Assembly: GCA_007120745.1 (NCBI GenBank)
Contig: SKNC01000046.1
Span: forward strand, 1-9,592
DNA length: 9,592 nt
Direction of reading: 5' to 3'
Source of the DNA: Bacillota bacterium
Lineage (GTDB): Bacteria; Bacillota; Dethiobacteria; SKNC01
Part shown: positions 1-6,885 of the stretch, one piece after another
Layout: each line of letters opens with the position of its first letter
How positions within the stretch are numbered: position 1 is the stretch's first letter
Translations under genes and position numbers: made by a program
Notes under the pieces: generated by a model
What the model was told of the DNA's origin: nothing
What the model saw: the letters and a program-made list of their open reading frames with translations, nothing else
The model's database searches: none

Positions 1-740
1 CTGCCTCCCACCACCAGCTCGCCCATCTCCCGGATGCTCGTAAATTCCCCGGTGGTGCGCACCATGTACTGCCGGGCACCCTCCTCCATCTCTCCACTGC
101 TGAAGGTCAGGTTCTCCGCCCGGAGCACCTGGATAATCTGCTCCAAACCCACTTCGTAGGCGGATAGTTTATAGGGGTCCAGCTGAACAGAAATCTCCCG
201 GCTTAAGCCGCCGCTGACCTCGCAGACCGCCACCCCGTCCAGCCTTTCCAGGCGCGTTTTAATCACATCCTGGGCCAGGTTGTTCAGGGCTACCGCGTCC
301 ATATCGCCGCTGATCCCCACCTGCAGAACCGGCAGGAGTCCAGGATCAAATTGAAAAACTAAGGGGTCCTCCACCTCATCAGGCAGGAACCCCTTCACCA
401 TGTCCAGTTTTTCCCGGAGCTCCAGACTGGCAAAATCCATGTCGGTTCCCCAGCCAAACGTTGCCACAACAATTGAGCTGCCGGCACCGGAAGTGGAACT
501 AATGGACTGCAGGTTGTTGACCGTGCCGACTGCCTCTTCCAGGGGACGGGTTACCATGTTTTCTATCTCATACGGCCCCGCTCCTTCATAATTGGTAATT
601 ACAATGGCTACGGGAAAATTCATTTCCGGATACAGGTCCACGGGAAGCCGGGTTAAAGAAACTACCCCCAGCATGAGGATAATCAAAACCACCATAAAAA
701 CGGCAATAGGCCGCTTTACCGATAAGTCCGTCAGGCTCAT
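1..740 (-). CDS. RND-family efflux transporter, N-terminal part (cut by window edge)
   Basis: This is the inner-membrane pump of a tripartite-like RND efflux system, expected to export drugs, lipids or metals using the proton gradient. Only about the first 246 residues are present; the gene runs off the left edge. Reading leftward from ATG at 740, the protein begins MSLTDLSVKRPIAVFMVVL, the typical AcrB/SwrC-type cytoplasmic start followed by TM1 (about residues 12-30). Next comes the porter-domain opening LPVDLYPEMNFPVAIV, then conserved stretches such as ENMVTRPLEEAVGTV, and a second porter repeat from about residue 138. An AGGAGG site seven bases upstream (748-753) supports the start. Its ATG overlaps the stop of the adaptor gene (ATGA, 737-740), implying translational coupling. 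Substrate cannot be inferred. SwrC/YerP of Bacillus is the best-known Gram-positive relative. Confidence 0.93.
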   Translation of the reverse strand, partial: MSLTDLSVKRPIAVFMVVLIILMLGVVSLTRLPVDLYPEMNFPVAIVITNYEGAGPYEIENMVTRPLEEAVGTVNNLQSISSTSGAGSSIVVATFGWGTDMDFASLELREKLDMVKGFLPDEVEDPLVFQFDPGLLPVLQVGISGDMDAVALNNLAQDVIKTRLERLDGVAVCEVSGGLSREISVQLDPYKLSAYEVGLEQIIQVLRAENLTFSSGEMEEGARQYMVRTTGEFTSIREMGELVVGG

Positions 741-1990
741 GGGGTATCCTCCTCCAGCGCTTCCACTTCCATCCCGCTGATGAGACTGCTTTGGCCTCGA
801 ATAATCACCCGGTCTCCGGAGCTCAACCCCTCCAGGATTTCCACCTGTGTTTCATCCCTGAGGCCCAACTGTACCTGTTTTTTAACCGCCTTATTATTTT
901 CTATGACAAAAACCGAGTCCGCCCCTTCTTCCATAACCAGGGCTTCCAGAGGAATCAAAACCGCTTCATCCCTCTGTTCCACCGGAATCTCCATGCGGGC
1001 GTACATTCCACCCTTAAGCAGTCCCTGGCTGTTGTCTAAAACAACCTTTGCAGGATAAGAGCGGCTGCCGTCGGGGGAGAGGCTCATAACTTCCTCCACT
1101 TCCCCTTGGAAGGATTCGTCCCGGACAGCGGGCACATAAACCGATACTTTCAGCCCGGGAAATACCCGGTTCACCGCTCCTTCAGGCAGCGCCGCCTGTA
1201 CATACATGGTATCTATCTCCGTAATGATAACCGCCGGCATGGAGGGAGAGGCGATTTCTCCCTCTTTCAAATTTACCATGGCCACGGTTCCTTCCCTGGG
1301 GGCTTCCAGTGTCATTTTACTGTAGAGCAGCTCTGCCAGCTGTACCTGGATCCGGGCCTGCTCCACCTGTATCTCCATCATCTTGAGCTGCTGGGGAGAT
1401 ACCCCCACCAGGCCGCTCAAACTGTTTTCAAATACTTCAGACTGCGCCTGGTGCTGAGCCTGGTACAGCTCAATAAGGCTGCGGAAATTATCCCGTTCCT
1501 CTTCCGTGATTTCCTCGTCTTCATACAGCTCCTCCAACCGGTCCATCTGCTCCTGAAAATCCTGTTCACTCTGGTTAGAACGGGAAGCCAGGTCCTGCTC
1601 CCTTTCCTGCTGCTGTTCATAATTTTCCCTGGCATGAGCCAATTGAGCCTGGGCTAATCTCAAAGACGCCCGGGCCTGTTCCAGCTGAAGTCTCTGGCTT
1701 TCCGCGTCCAGTCGGGCTAAACGCTGCCCCTGAGTTACATAATCTCCCTCCTGGACGTCCACCTGGACCACCTTACCTGCAATCTCCGGAATTACATTGA
1801 TATTTACCCGGGGAGTTACCTGTCCGGAAAGAACCACTGTTTCCTGAATATCTCCCTTTTGGGCCCGGGCCGTCATAACCACCGGTTTCTGCACCCCGGT
1901 TTCCCCTTCCACCTGGGAAGGAGAACATCCCAAGGCGCTGCTCCACAACAGCAGTAAACATGCCAATCCTGCCAATATCCTGAGTCTCAT
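737..1990 (-). CDS. RND efflux adaptor (membrane fusion protein), probable lipoprotein
   Basis: This is the HlyD/AcrA-type adaptor that partners the RND pump encoded immediately downstream. The 417 residues start with a hydrophobic signal (about 5-21) ending in ALGC at Cys22, an imperfect lipobox, so lipid anchoring is likely but not certain. Residues about 60-98 form the first lipoyl half (IPEIAGKVVQVDVQEGDYV). Residues about 98-225 are a Gln/Glu-rich alpha-hairpin coiled coil, and 226-262 are the second lipoyl half (LEAPREGTVAMV...LKEGEIAS). A beta-barrel (about 262-335) and a membrane-proximal domain follow (VLIPLEALVMEEG...VFVIENNKAVKKQVQLG). The start ATG follows GAGGGG with a seven-base gap. 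It is the first gene of the operon and shares an ATGA overlap with the pump gene. The acidic insert around 150-170 (YEDEEITEEERDNF) lengthens the hairpin. Confidence 0.9.
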   Translation of the reverse strand: MRLRILAGLACLLLLWSSALGCSPSQVEGETGVQKPVVMTARAQKGDIQETVVLSGQVTPRVNINVIPEIAGKVVQVDVQEGDYVTQGQRLARLDAESQRLQLEQARASLRLAQAQLAHARENYEQQQEREQDLASRSNQSEQDFQEQMDRLEELYEDEEITEEERDNFRSLIELYQAQHQAQSEVFENSLSGLVGVSPQQLKMMEIQVEQARIQVQLAELLYSKMTLEAPREGTVAMVNLKEGEIASPSMPAVIITEIDTMYVQAALPEGAVNRVFPGLKVSVYVPAVRDESFQGEVEEVMSLSPDGSRSYPAKVVLDNSQGLLKGGMYARMEIPVEQRDEAVLIPLEALVMEEGADSVFVIENNKAVKKQVQLGLRDETQVEILEGLSSGDRVIIRGQSSLISGMEVEALEEDTP

Positions 1991-2081
1991 TTTTCCGCCC
2001 CTCGCAAATCAAAATGTCAAAAAAAACTTATGTACTTTATTGTAACCCTGGAATCAGACAGCATACCAGGGAACAAAAACC

Positions 2082-2093
2082 GACTGGTCAGTC
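2082..2093. promoter_or_regulatory. Putative repressor operator (TetR-like) at the efflux promoter
   Basis: GACTG and CAGTC form an inverted repeat with a two-base centre (GACTGGTCAGTC). It lies just downstream of the predicted -10 box, across the first transcribed bases, where a repressor would block initiation. RND adaptor/pump operons in Firmicutes are often controlled by TetR-family repressors that bind short palindromes. No repressor gene is visible in the window, so the identity of the binder is inference. Confidence 0.4.
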
Positions 2094-2102
2094 ACTATAT
2101 TT

Positions 2103-2131
2103 ATACTACCAGCGCCGGAGAAATATGTCAA
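2103..2131 (-). promoter_or_regulatory. SigA-type promoter of the efflux operon
   Basis: On the minus strand a perfect -35 hexamer TTGACA (2131-2126) is followed after exactly 17 bases by TAGTAT (2108-2103), which matches four of six -10 positions. Transcription would start near 2096, giving a leader of about 105 bases before the adaptor ATG at 1990. It is inferred from sequence only. Confidence 0.6.
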
Positions 2132-2160
2132 TGAAATAGTTTAATAATCTGGAGATAAAC

Positions 2161-2354
2161 ACCTTATAGAAACCTGCTGAGGACTGCTTATAATTTATCA
2201 TATAAAATATTTAACTGCTGTATTAAGAAATGAAGGGTGTTTGTCGTTTAGTATAGTAGACAAAAATTTTCATACCTCGCGTTCAAAAAACAACTATTTT
2301 TGTCTCTTTAGTAATTCATGATGTTAAGAGGTATAAAGTGTAACCTTATAGAAA
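2161..2354. repeat. 12-base direct repeat pair in the spacer
   Basis: ACCTTATAGAAA occurs at 2161-2172 and again at 2343-2354, 182 bases apart in the same orientation. In AT-rich DNA this may be chance. Together with the inverted repeat nearby it may mark local duplication. Confidence 0.35.
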
Positions 2355-2484
2355 TTCAACTGTTTATTATGTCAATTGTATTTTATATGAAGCTGATTTA
2401 TACTTTAGGTTTTAGAAGTTATAAGTATTTTTTCATTTTTATGTATACTTTGCCAAAGTTAGCAGGAGTATGAAAATTTTCGTC
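2259..2484. repeat. 17-base inverted repeat pair (16 of 17 identical)
   Basis: GTATGAAAATTTTCGTC at 2468-2484 matches the reverse complement of 2259-2275 (GACAAAAATTTTCATAC) with one mismatch. The right copy overlaps the spacer and -10 element of the SigH-like promoter. The left copy lacks the AGGA and GAAT elements, so it looks like a decayed or partial copy facing the other way. A second arm, ATTTTTGTCT (2296-2305), pairs perfectly with 2258-2267 to give a possible small hairpin. Confidence 0.5.
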
Positions 2485-2490
2485 GAATAA
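2462..2490 (+). promoter_or_regulatory. SigH (Spo0H)-type promoter of the solenoid/glucosaminidase operon
   Basis: The -35 element GCAGGAGTA (2462-2470) is followed after 11 bases by GTCGAATAA (2482-2490). The Bacillus SigH consensus is RNAGGAWWW, 11-12 bases, RNNGAATWW; the -10 fits fully and the -35 misses one W position. Transcription would begin near 2497, about 34 bases before the ATG at 2531. The CGTCGAA within the -10 also resembles a Spo0A box (TGTCGAA), but the spacing to AGGA favours SigH. Confidence 0.65.
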
Positions 2491-2530
2491 TAGTAGGCAA
2501 TTACTTAATAAGGGGGAAATCTACATAGTT

Positions 2531-3931
2531 ATGAAAAAGCTCTCTACGGTTTTGTTAGTACTTTCCTTAAGTTTAAATATAATCCTGGGGGTTACGTTTT
2601 TTTATAATGATTATAATTACGGAGCAGTGGAAAAAACAGAGGCCGCTTCGGCAGAAGAACCATCTAACTTTTTTAACCAGGCAGCTGTATATGGCCCCGA
2701 AGGAATGCAGGTAATTGAAGGAGATGCTGTGGTCAATTGTGCCGGCATATGGCTGCAAAACATGCTGATTACCGGTGACCTCTTTTTGACGGAGGAAATT
2801 GGGGAGGGCAGCGTGGCCTTTAAGAATGTAACCGTAGAGGGAAAAACATATGTGGCAGGAGGCGGAGAAGAAAGCATTTTCTTTGAGGATTCCACCATGG
2901 AGGAAGTGGTTGTCAATAAGGACAACGGCCTGGTTAAGGTTGTTGCCCGGGGGAAAACAACCATCAACACCATCCGTGTGGAAGGACAGGCCCTGCTGGA
3001 AGAAAGTGAACTGGAAGAAGGATTTGATGGATTTATTGAGCTGGTTATTGAGGAAAACGCCTCTGCTATAGTTTATGGGGACTTTGAAACCGTTCGTTTA
3101 AATGGGGAGAATGCTTCACTCAACTATAAAAGCGGAAAAGTAAAGAATCTTATTCTGGGCAGGGAAGCCAAAGAAGCTAAAATTGAGATCGCCGAAGAGG
3201 TTGCTGTGGAAAAGGCAGTCTTTGATGCTGCCGTTGAACTGAACCTCAAAGGGACTATAGATGAACTGACCATTAACAGTTCCGGACTGACCACCCTTTC
3301 CGGGGATTTTAAAAATATCACCTGCACTCAAACTGCCGTCTATATCCAACTTGTGGATGGTACATATGAAAATATTACGGTACAGGAAGATATCTCTTCC
3401 GCCAGCATACAGGTAAACTCAGAGGCAGTGGTAGAAAAACTGGAGCTGAATTCCCGCACAGCAGTTACCGGAAAAGGCCTTATAAAGCATGCTGTTATCA
3501 ATCACGCCAACTGCAGCTTCGAAAAACTGCCGGAAAAATTTGATGTAAAATCAGGAATTAGATTCACGGCAGAAGGAGAAGAGTATCCCAAACCAGTGGA
3601 GAGGCCGGATCCGGCGCCCACACCGGCACCCACACAGCCGTCACAACCTTCACAACCAAGGCCGGAGCCGGAGCCGGAACCAGAGCCGGAAAGCCCAAAA
3701 AGCTCGCTAAAAATAGTTGAAAATTCTCCACTCCCCGGAGCAAATGAAATCAGAATTACATTAAGTGGAACCAGTTCTCCTGGAAATTATAATGTGTCCA
3801 TTCCTTCTTACGGAATTGGTAACATGAGTTTTAACGGAAGTTATTTCTACTGGTCTGCGCAAGCCAACAACGATATTTTTAATAACAGTGCTTCCAAGCT
3901 TAATTCTGCTGTAAAAATTACTCCTAAATAG
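2531..3931 (+). CDS. Exported beta-solenoid surface protein with Pro/Glu linker
   Basis: No enzymatic function is recognised. The 466 residues open with a Lys-Lys start and a hydrophobic segment (6-24), acting as a signal peptide (possible cut near ASA41) or an N-terminal membrane anchor. Residues about 55-345 are short beta-strand repeats with alternating hydrophobics (GSVAFKNVTVEGKTYVAGGG; AVTGKGLIKHAVINHANC). This is the parallel beta-helix seen in many clostridial surface proteins, where it usually accompanies SLH domains; none is present here. Residues 351-390 are a Pro/Glu-rich linker with a PEPEPEPEPE run, and 391-466 form a small, Ser/Asn/Gly-rich, probably beta C-terminal domain I do not recognise. 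Two Cys lie within the solenoid (70, 265). AGGGGG (2511-2516) is 14 bases from the ATG, unusually far, but no nearer in-frame start exists. It lies 26 bases before the glucosaminidase gene. A scaffold or wall-surface role is inference. Confidence 0.82.
   Translation: MKKLSTVLLVLSLSLNIILGVTFFYNDYNYGAVEKTEAASAEEPSNFFNQAAVYGPEGMQVIEGDAVVNCAGIWLQNMLITGDLFLTEEIGEGSVAFKNVTVEGKTYVAGGGEESIFFEDSTMEEVVVNKDNGLVKVVARGKTTINTIRVEGQALLEESELEEGFDGFIELVIEENASAIVYGDFETVRLNGENASLNYKSGKVKNLILGREAKEAKIEIAEEVAVEKAVFDAAVELNLKGTIDELTINSSGLTTLSGDFKNITCTQTAVYIQLVDGTYENITVQEDISSASIQVNSEAVVEKLELNSRTAVTGKGLIKHAVINHANCSFEKLPEKFDVKSGIRFTAEGEEYPKPVERPDPAPTPAPTQPSQPSQPRPEPEPEPEPESPKSSLKIVENSPLPGANEIRITLSGTSSPGNYNVSIPSYGIGNMSFNGSYFYWSAQANNDIFNNSASKLNSAVKITPK
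3661..3690 (+). repeat. GCCGGA hexamer run encoding the PEPEPEPE linker
   Basis: Imperfect GCCGGA/GCCGGAA units repeat through this stretch and encode the alternating Pro-Glu linker of the solenoid protein. Such hexamer runs can expand or contract by slippage, giving a linker of variable length among strains. Confidence 0.6.
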
Positions 3932-3957
3932 GGTCAATAAATATAAGGTGGTAAGTT

Positions 3958-5772
3958 ATGTTTTTTTCAAAAAGAAAGTTGTGCTGTTCTATAATTTTAA
4001 TATTCCTGGTTTTTTGGACAGGACAAGCCCTGGCTGCTATTGAAAGCTACCTTGTAAAAGATAAAGATGACGTGGTCTATGAGTATGACTTTGGTGCACT
4101 GCTGGACTCATACAACAAAAACGGTACACTCTGGAAAGACTTTGATGAAAAGATAAGGCGGGTAGGTGTGCTGGCGGTGTACGACAGTAAGAGCAAAAAA
4201 TATGTAGATTTTCAAGCACTGCTGGATGCCTATAATTCTGGAACCCCTGTCAATAAATATACCGAGAGTTCCAGTGCCAAAGATGCTGACATGCCTCCGA
4301 CTGTACAGGTAGTAACCCTGGGAAGTGATGGCAAGCTTAAATATACAGAAAAAAACATAGACCCTGAATACAATGCTCTCAAAGAAATTAACGAAGCGGA
4401 AAAAAGGAGTCAGGTAAGAAGAGTGCTGGAGAATAGTGCCGGGGCCCTGGGCCTGAACCTAAGAAATTACAACAGGCTTAATAACTACGGCAAAAACCAG
4501 GTTGCATCCGGCGTCTTAAAACAAAAGCCTTATGAAACTGCGGAGGACTTAAAGAAGGTTTTTGATTCAGAAGTCTCCCGAATTCAAAAGGTTCTGAATG
4601 ATGCATTGAAATCTGTGAATGATGCCGGCAGTAAAGATAGTTTTAGGAAAGCACTGCTGGATAACGCCAATGTTTTTGAGCTGGACAAGGCAGCATATGA
4701 TAAGCTCTCCTCAGCACAGAAGGATATGGTTATAGAAGAAGCCTTTGCACAGAAGCCCTTTGACAGCATTGACAGCTTAAAAAATTTCTTTGACGTTTAT
4801 GTCAGCTCACTTGAGGACAATGTGATTATAAATTACACTAATTATTCAAGAACCCTTAAAGAAATCATTGACATTCAAATGAACAGATCACCGCAGACAG
4901 ACCTGTACGGAGGAGGTTGGAAGACAGCCAGGAGAGAAGATGTTGCGTATTATGTGGATCCCACCAGCTTTGATGGAACCAGCAAGGATGCCGTCCGCAT
5001 AACCGCCAGTACCTTGAATGTAAGGGAATTTCCTACGACGCAGAGCACCGCACTCACCACTGTCAGTCGGGATCAGGTATATATCTTTAGAGCTTCTGAG
5101 AAAGTAGACGGCTATACCTGGTACAAAATTGAAGCTAATATGAGGAGCGGCTGGGTGAGGGGAGATTATACTACCTTAACCACGAGAAATGCCCCGGACA
5201 GAATGTTCCAGTTTCTGGTTCTTTCCGGCAGTGCCGGTACCACAGTAAAAGACCTTGGGACCCTGTTAAAGGGGAGAGGAATACTTGACGGTACAGAACA
5301 GGCTTTCATGGACGGAAGCAAACAGCACAACGTAAATGAAGTATTTCTGGTCTGCCTGGCTCTACATGAAACCGGGAACGGTAGAAGCGCTTTGGCTGTC
5401 GGTTGGGATTATCCAGATGAAGACAACTTGTTCCCTGACAAAGATTATGTAACTGTCTATAACATGTTTGGTATCGGCGCATACGACAGTAATCCAACCT
5501 ACCTGGGAGCCCGGTACGCTTACCGGCAGAGATGGTTCACCCCGGAGGAGGCCATTGTTGGAGGAGCAAAATTTGCCGGAGAGAGATACATAAACCATCC
5601 CACCTATAAACAGGATACACTGTATAAAATGAGGTGGAACCCCGCTACCCCCGGGACACATCAATACGCTACCGATATTGGTTGGGCGGTAAAGCAGGTT
5701 CCTAGAATTAAATCACTTTATGACCAGTTAAACACCTACACTTTAAAATTCGATATCCCTAAGTATAAATAG
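3958..5772 (+). CDS. Secreted GH73-type endo-beta-N-acetylglucosaminidase (autolysin) with SH3b domain
   Basis: Predicted to cut the N-acetylglucosaminyl-beta-1,4-N-acetylmuramic acid bond of peptidoglycan outside the membrane. The 604 residues begin with a signal peptide (hydrophobic 9-20, cleavage near QALAA27). Then come a twice-repeated YxxDFxALLD(S/A)YN motif (41-53 and 82-93) and two related helical repeats of about 55 residues (151-206 and 226-281), sharing Rxx(L/A)L...Y(N/D)(R/K)L...QKP(Y/F)...LKxxFD. An SH3b domain (about 345-405; ITASTLNVREFPTT, GWVRGDYT) is followed by the catalytic domain (about 415-590). This has LALHETGNGRSALA with probable catalytic Glu471, YNMFGIGAYDSNP, WFTPEEAIVGGAKFAGERYI, and a final HQYATDIGWA block like LytD/Atl glucosaminidases. 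AAGGTGG six bases upstream supports the ATG. It follows the solenoid gene by 26 bases with no terminator between, so the two are probably co-transcribed. The repeats may bind wall polymer. Confidence 0.9.
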   Translation: MFFSKRKLCCSIILIFLVFWTGQALAAIESYLVKDKDDVVYEYDFGALLDSYNKNGTLWKDFDEKIRRVGVLAVYDSKSKKYVDFQALLDAYNSGTPVNKYTESSSAKDADMPPTVQVVTLGSDGKLKYTEKNIDPEYNALKEINEAEKRSQVRRVLENSAGALGLNLRNYNRLNNYGKNQVASGVLKQKPYETAEDLKKVFDSEVSRIQKVLNDALKSVNDAGSKDSFRKALLDNANVFELDKAAYDKLSSAQKDMVIEEAFAQKPFDSIDSLKNFFDVYVSSLEDNVIINYTNYSRTLKEIIDIQMNRSPQTDLYGGGWKTARREDVAYYVDPTSFDGTSKDAVRITASTLNVREFPTTQSTALTTVSRDQVYIFRASEKVDGYTWYKIEANMRSGWVRGDYTTLTTRNAPDRMFQFLVLSGSAGTTVKDLGTLLKGRGILDGTEQAFMDGSKQHNVNEVFLVCLALHETGNGRSALAVGWDYPDEDNLFPDKDYVTVYNMFGIGAYDSNPTYLGARYAYRQRWFTPEEAIVGGAKFAGERYINHPTYKQDTLYKMRWNPATPGTHQYATDIGWAVKQVPRIKSLYDQLNTYTLKFDIPKYK

Positions 5773-5807
5773 TAGAGTTAATCAATACTTATACAACGTC
5801 AAAAAAT

Positions 5808-5851
5808 AAGATATAAAAAAAGGAGGCTTGTGCCTCCTTTTTTTATATCTT
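5808..5851. terminator. Bidirectional Rho-independent terminator
   Basis: Arms 5808-5827 and 5832-5851 are perfectly complementary over 20 bp around a TTGT loop, with a GGAGGC/GCCTCC core flanked by seven A and seven T. Each strand therefore gives a hairpin followed by a U run. It lies between the stops of convergent genes (5772 and 5878) and should end both the glucosaminidase operon and the LCP transcript. Confidence 0.93.
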
Positions 5852-5877
5852 TTAAAGTTTTAATAACTGTGTCCGGT

Positions 5878-6828
5878 TTAAGGCTTCATGGCCGAGGCAG
5901 AGACATCATCTTCCCTCAGCCCCAGTTCCACCAGCACCTCTTCTGTTTCCTCCAAATCAGGAATCCAATAGCTGATTCTATTAATATATTCCCCTCTTCC
6001 GGGAATCATGGCCGTGGGAGCCTTGTCCAAGTCCACCTCCAGCAAAAGCCTCCCCAAAGCTACCGACTCAATTGTAGGAACATTAGTGCGAAGGTTTTCG
6101 CCTACTCTATTCAATAGAGTAGGGGCTTTCAAAACCGTGGAAAGCTGTAAGGATTCTTTGGCAATGGCTCGAATAAATTTCTGCTGCCTTTTAACCCGGC
6201 CGATATCTCCCTCCCGGTCTTTTCTAAAGCGAACATAATCCAGGGCCTGTTCTCCATTCAACTTATGCACCCCTACCATACCTGTTAGAGTAGGCCGTTC
6301 CCTGGCTACCTGGGGTTCCACATCGATTGTTACCCCGCCTAGAGCATCGACAATATCTTTAAAGCCTTCAAAATTAAGACGTGCATAGTAATGTATGGGA
6401 ATATCTAAAAATTCTTCTACTGCTTCAATGCTTAGGGCAACTCCGCCAAAAGCATGGGCGTGGTTTATTTTATCCATTCCTCTACCGGGAATGTTTACCC
6501 TGGTGTCCCGGGGGATAGAGAGAAGCGCCGCGTCTTTTTCTATTTTGTCCATGGAAAGAATAATTATGGTATCGGTACGACTGGGTTCATTGGGGGTTCG
6601 GGCATCCACCCCTAACAGCAGCACATTTAACCTGTTTGAAGAGTCATCTTTCGGAGGGACTTTGATTTTTTCAATCTCATCCCACTCAAATTCATCGTTG
6701 GGGTTTCCATGAATCACCCCCAGGAAACGGTACACCTCATACCCCAGGTAGCCTACGGCTACCAGAAGAATTATGGTTAAGGTAGCAATGACTTTTTGCC
6801 AGTTTTTTAATTTTCGCCGCTTGCTCAA
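5878..6828 (-). CDS. LCP (LytR-CpsA-Psr) family cell-wall polymer ligase
   Basis: LCP proteins transfer undecaprenyl-linked anionic polymers, such as teichoic acids or capsule, onto peptidoglycan at the outer membrane face. I chose the TTG at 6828 (316 residues) because GAGGGAG lies five bases upstream of it; the in-frame ATG at 6852 (324 residues) has no ribosome binding site. A short basic cytoplasmic tail (SKRRKLKNWQK) precedes one TM helix (about 12-34). The extracellular LCP domain carries the conserved signatures GVDAR (73-77), RTDT (84-87), IPRDTR (105-110), KINHAHAFGG (120-129), ALDYVRFRKD (195-204) and GDIGRVKRQQKF (207-218). Asp and Arg of these motifs bind the polyprenyl pyrophosphate and Mg2+ in characterised members. 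Length is normal for a single-domain LCP. It converges on the autolysin gene and shares its terminator. Polymer specificity cannot be read from sequence. Confidence 0.93.
   Translation of the reverse strand: MSKRRKLKNWQKVIATLTIILLVAVGYLGYEVYRFLGVIHGNPNDEFEWDEIEKIKVPPKDDSSNRLNVLLLGVDARTPNEPSRTDTIIILSMDKIEKDAALLSIPRDTRVNIPGRGMDKINHAHAFGGVALSIEAVEEFLDIPIHYYARLNFEGFKDIVDALGGVTIDVEPQVARERPTLTGMVGVHKLNGEQALDYVRFRKDREGDIGRVKRQQKFIRAIAKESLQLSTVLKAPTLLNRVGENLRTNVPTIESVALGRLLLEVDLDKAPTAMIPGRGEYINRISYWIPDLEETEEVLVELGLREDDVSASAMKP
6101..6123. repeat. 23-base perfect palindrome inside the LCP gene
   Basis: CCTACTCTATT (6101-6111) and AATAGAGTAGG (6113-6123) are exact reverse complements around a single C. 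It encodes the PTLLNRVG part of the LCP protein without disturbing the frame. It could be a protein-binding site or an mRNA hairpin, or simply chance; no U run follows on either strand. Confidence 0.6.
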
Positions 6829-6833
6829 ACTTA

Positions 6834-6840
6834 CTCCCTC
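6834..6840 (-). promoter_or_regulatory. Ribosome binding site favouring the TTG start of the LCP gene
   Basis: GAGGGAG on the minus strand sits five bases before TTG at 6828 and lies inside the frame opened by the upstream ATG at 6852. The ATG itself is preceded by TTAATTAAGA, which offers no comparable site. Confidence 0.6.
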
Positions 6841-6885
6841 ACTCTCTAACATTCTTAATTAAATTAAGCTAAACACATTAACTCT

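Larger units (their letters stand above)
1991..2530. other. AT-rich divergent intergenic region
   Basis: This 540-base spacer separates the leftward efflux operon from the rightward secreted-protein operon. It holds a SigA-like promoter with a putative operator for the efflux genes (2082-2131) and a SigH-like promoter for the solenoid gene (2462-2490). It also carries a 12-base direct repeat and a 17-base near-perfect inverted repeat. About 2140-2460 is very AT-rich with no convincing gene; the one short open frame (2318-2473) has no ribosome binding site. Confidence 0.7.

Noticed and set aside
2252..2280. The inverted copy at 2259-2275 as a functional SigH promoter for the efflux operon.
   Set aside because: Both AGGA and GAAT are missing, and a good SigA-type promoter lies closer to the adaptor gene.
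2376..2404. TTGTAT, 17 bases, TATACT as a SigA promoter for the solenoid gene.
   Set aside because: The -35 matches only three of six positions, in DNA so AT-rich that such matches are common; the SigH-type site is closer and better.
2318..2473. A 51-codon hydrophobic open frame (plus strand) in the divergent spacer.
   Set aside because: No ribosome binding site precedes its ATG, its make-up (Ile, Phe, Tyr, Leu) is what AT-rich noncoding DNA yields, and it ends inside the SigH-like promoter.
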